Shown: piece by piece, positions 63,956 to 64,000 of the stretch
Position numbering within the stretch: the first letter of the stretch is position 1
How the letters are laid out: every line of letters starts with the position of its first letter
Assembly (NCBI RefSeq): GCF_001183985.1
Contig: NZ_LFZW01000001.1
Span: 3,586,059 to 3,650,058 of the forward strand
DNA length: 64,000 nt
Origin: Peribacillus loiseleuriae
GTDB taxonomy: Bacteria > Bacillota > Bacilli > Bacillales > DSM-1321
Direction: 5' to 3'
Translations under genes and position numbers: made by a program
The notes under the pieces: model-generated
Database searches by the model: none
What the model saw: the letters and a program-made list of their open reading frames with translations, nothing else
Told to the model about the DNA's origin: nothing

Positions 63956-64000
63956 CAAAATCAATCAAATTGTTGAGGCTTTGGACGTGCTGAATATAGT

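Overview
This window is chromosomal DNA of a low-GC, spore-forming Firmicute, most likely Bacillus sensu lato. The support is AT-rich DNA, strong AGGAGG-type ribosome sites, many GTG/TTG starts, T-tailed hairpin terminators, a decayed spore-coat laccase (cotA) and a T7SS LXG-domain protein. Almost every intact gene lies on the minus strand, in long sugar or peptide import operons. Operons are described below in transcription order, i.e. from high to low coordinate.

Left edge: the end of a PIG-L-type deacetylase (1-1184, plus strand) and its terminator. Next comes a divergent GntR regulator (13399-14154) and a ten-gene minus-strand operon (13219 to 1421): SIS sugar isomerase/deglycase, YjbQ, CUT1 ABC importer (lipoprotein and two permeases), two paralogous ADP-ribosylglycohydrolase-fold enzymes with a C-terminal beta-sandwich, an atypical PfkB kinase, a nucleoside hydrolase and a ribokinase. 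The core resembles the fructosamine operon frlBONMD/frlR, but the added N-glycosidase and ribokinase genes suggest an uncharacterised N-riboside or N-glycoside scavenging route. This is the best candidate for an undescribed system.

14557-16947 holds a DJ-1/PfpI protein, two small unrecognised genes and degenerate repeats. 16948-27469 is a sucrose/fructo-oligosaccharide system: a CUT1 importer, fructokinase, cytoplasmic GH32 hydrolase and DUF624 protein, preceded by a second binding lipoprotein and a YesM/YesN-like two-component system. 28349-35157 is a dipeptide/oligopeptide (Dpp/Opp) importer ending in an M42 aminopeptidase. 35585-36992 encodes a YHYH-Excalibur surface protein and a small basic protein.

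37585-48319 is a polyol/inositol/ketose cluster: ribulokinase, ketose 3-epimerase-like enzyme, three Gfo/Idh/MocA dehydrogenases, LacI regulator and ribose-type ABC importer. Two identical 14-bp sites lie before its two main transcription units. 48578-53750 is another CUT1 operon, with a phosphofructokinase-family enzyme and a DeoR regulator.

The right end (54072-64000) is accessory and partly decayed. It holds a stalk-domain protein, a toxin-less LXG protein, small unknown genes, and fragments of an IclR regulator, an amidoligase, CotA, IS200 tnpA and a REP-associated transposase (RAYT). Intact HIT and ECF-transporter genes close the window. A family of 70-90 bp hairpin elements (GGTCAGACC/GGTCTGACC ends) is scattered through the window. 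Two copies lie between a binding-protein gene and its permease gene, where they may set the expression ratio.
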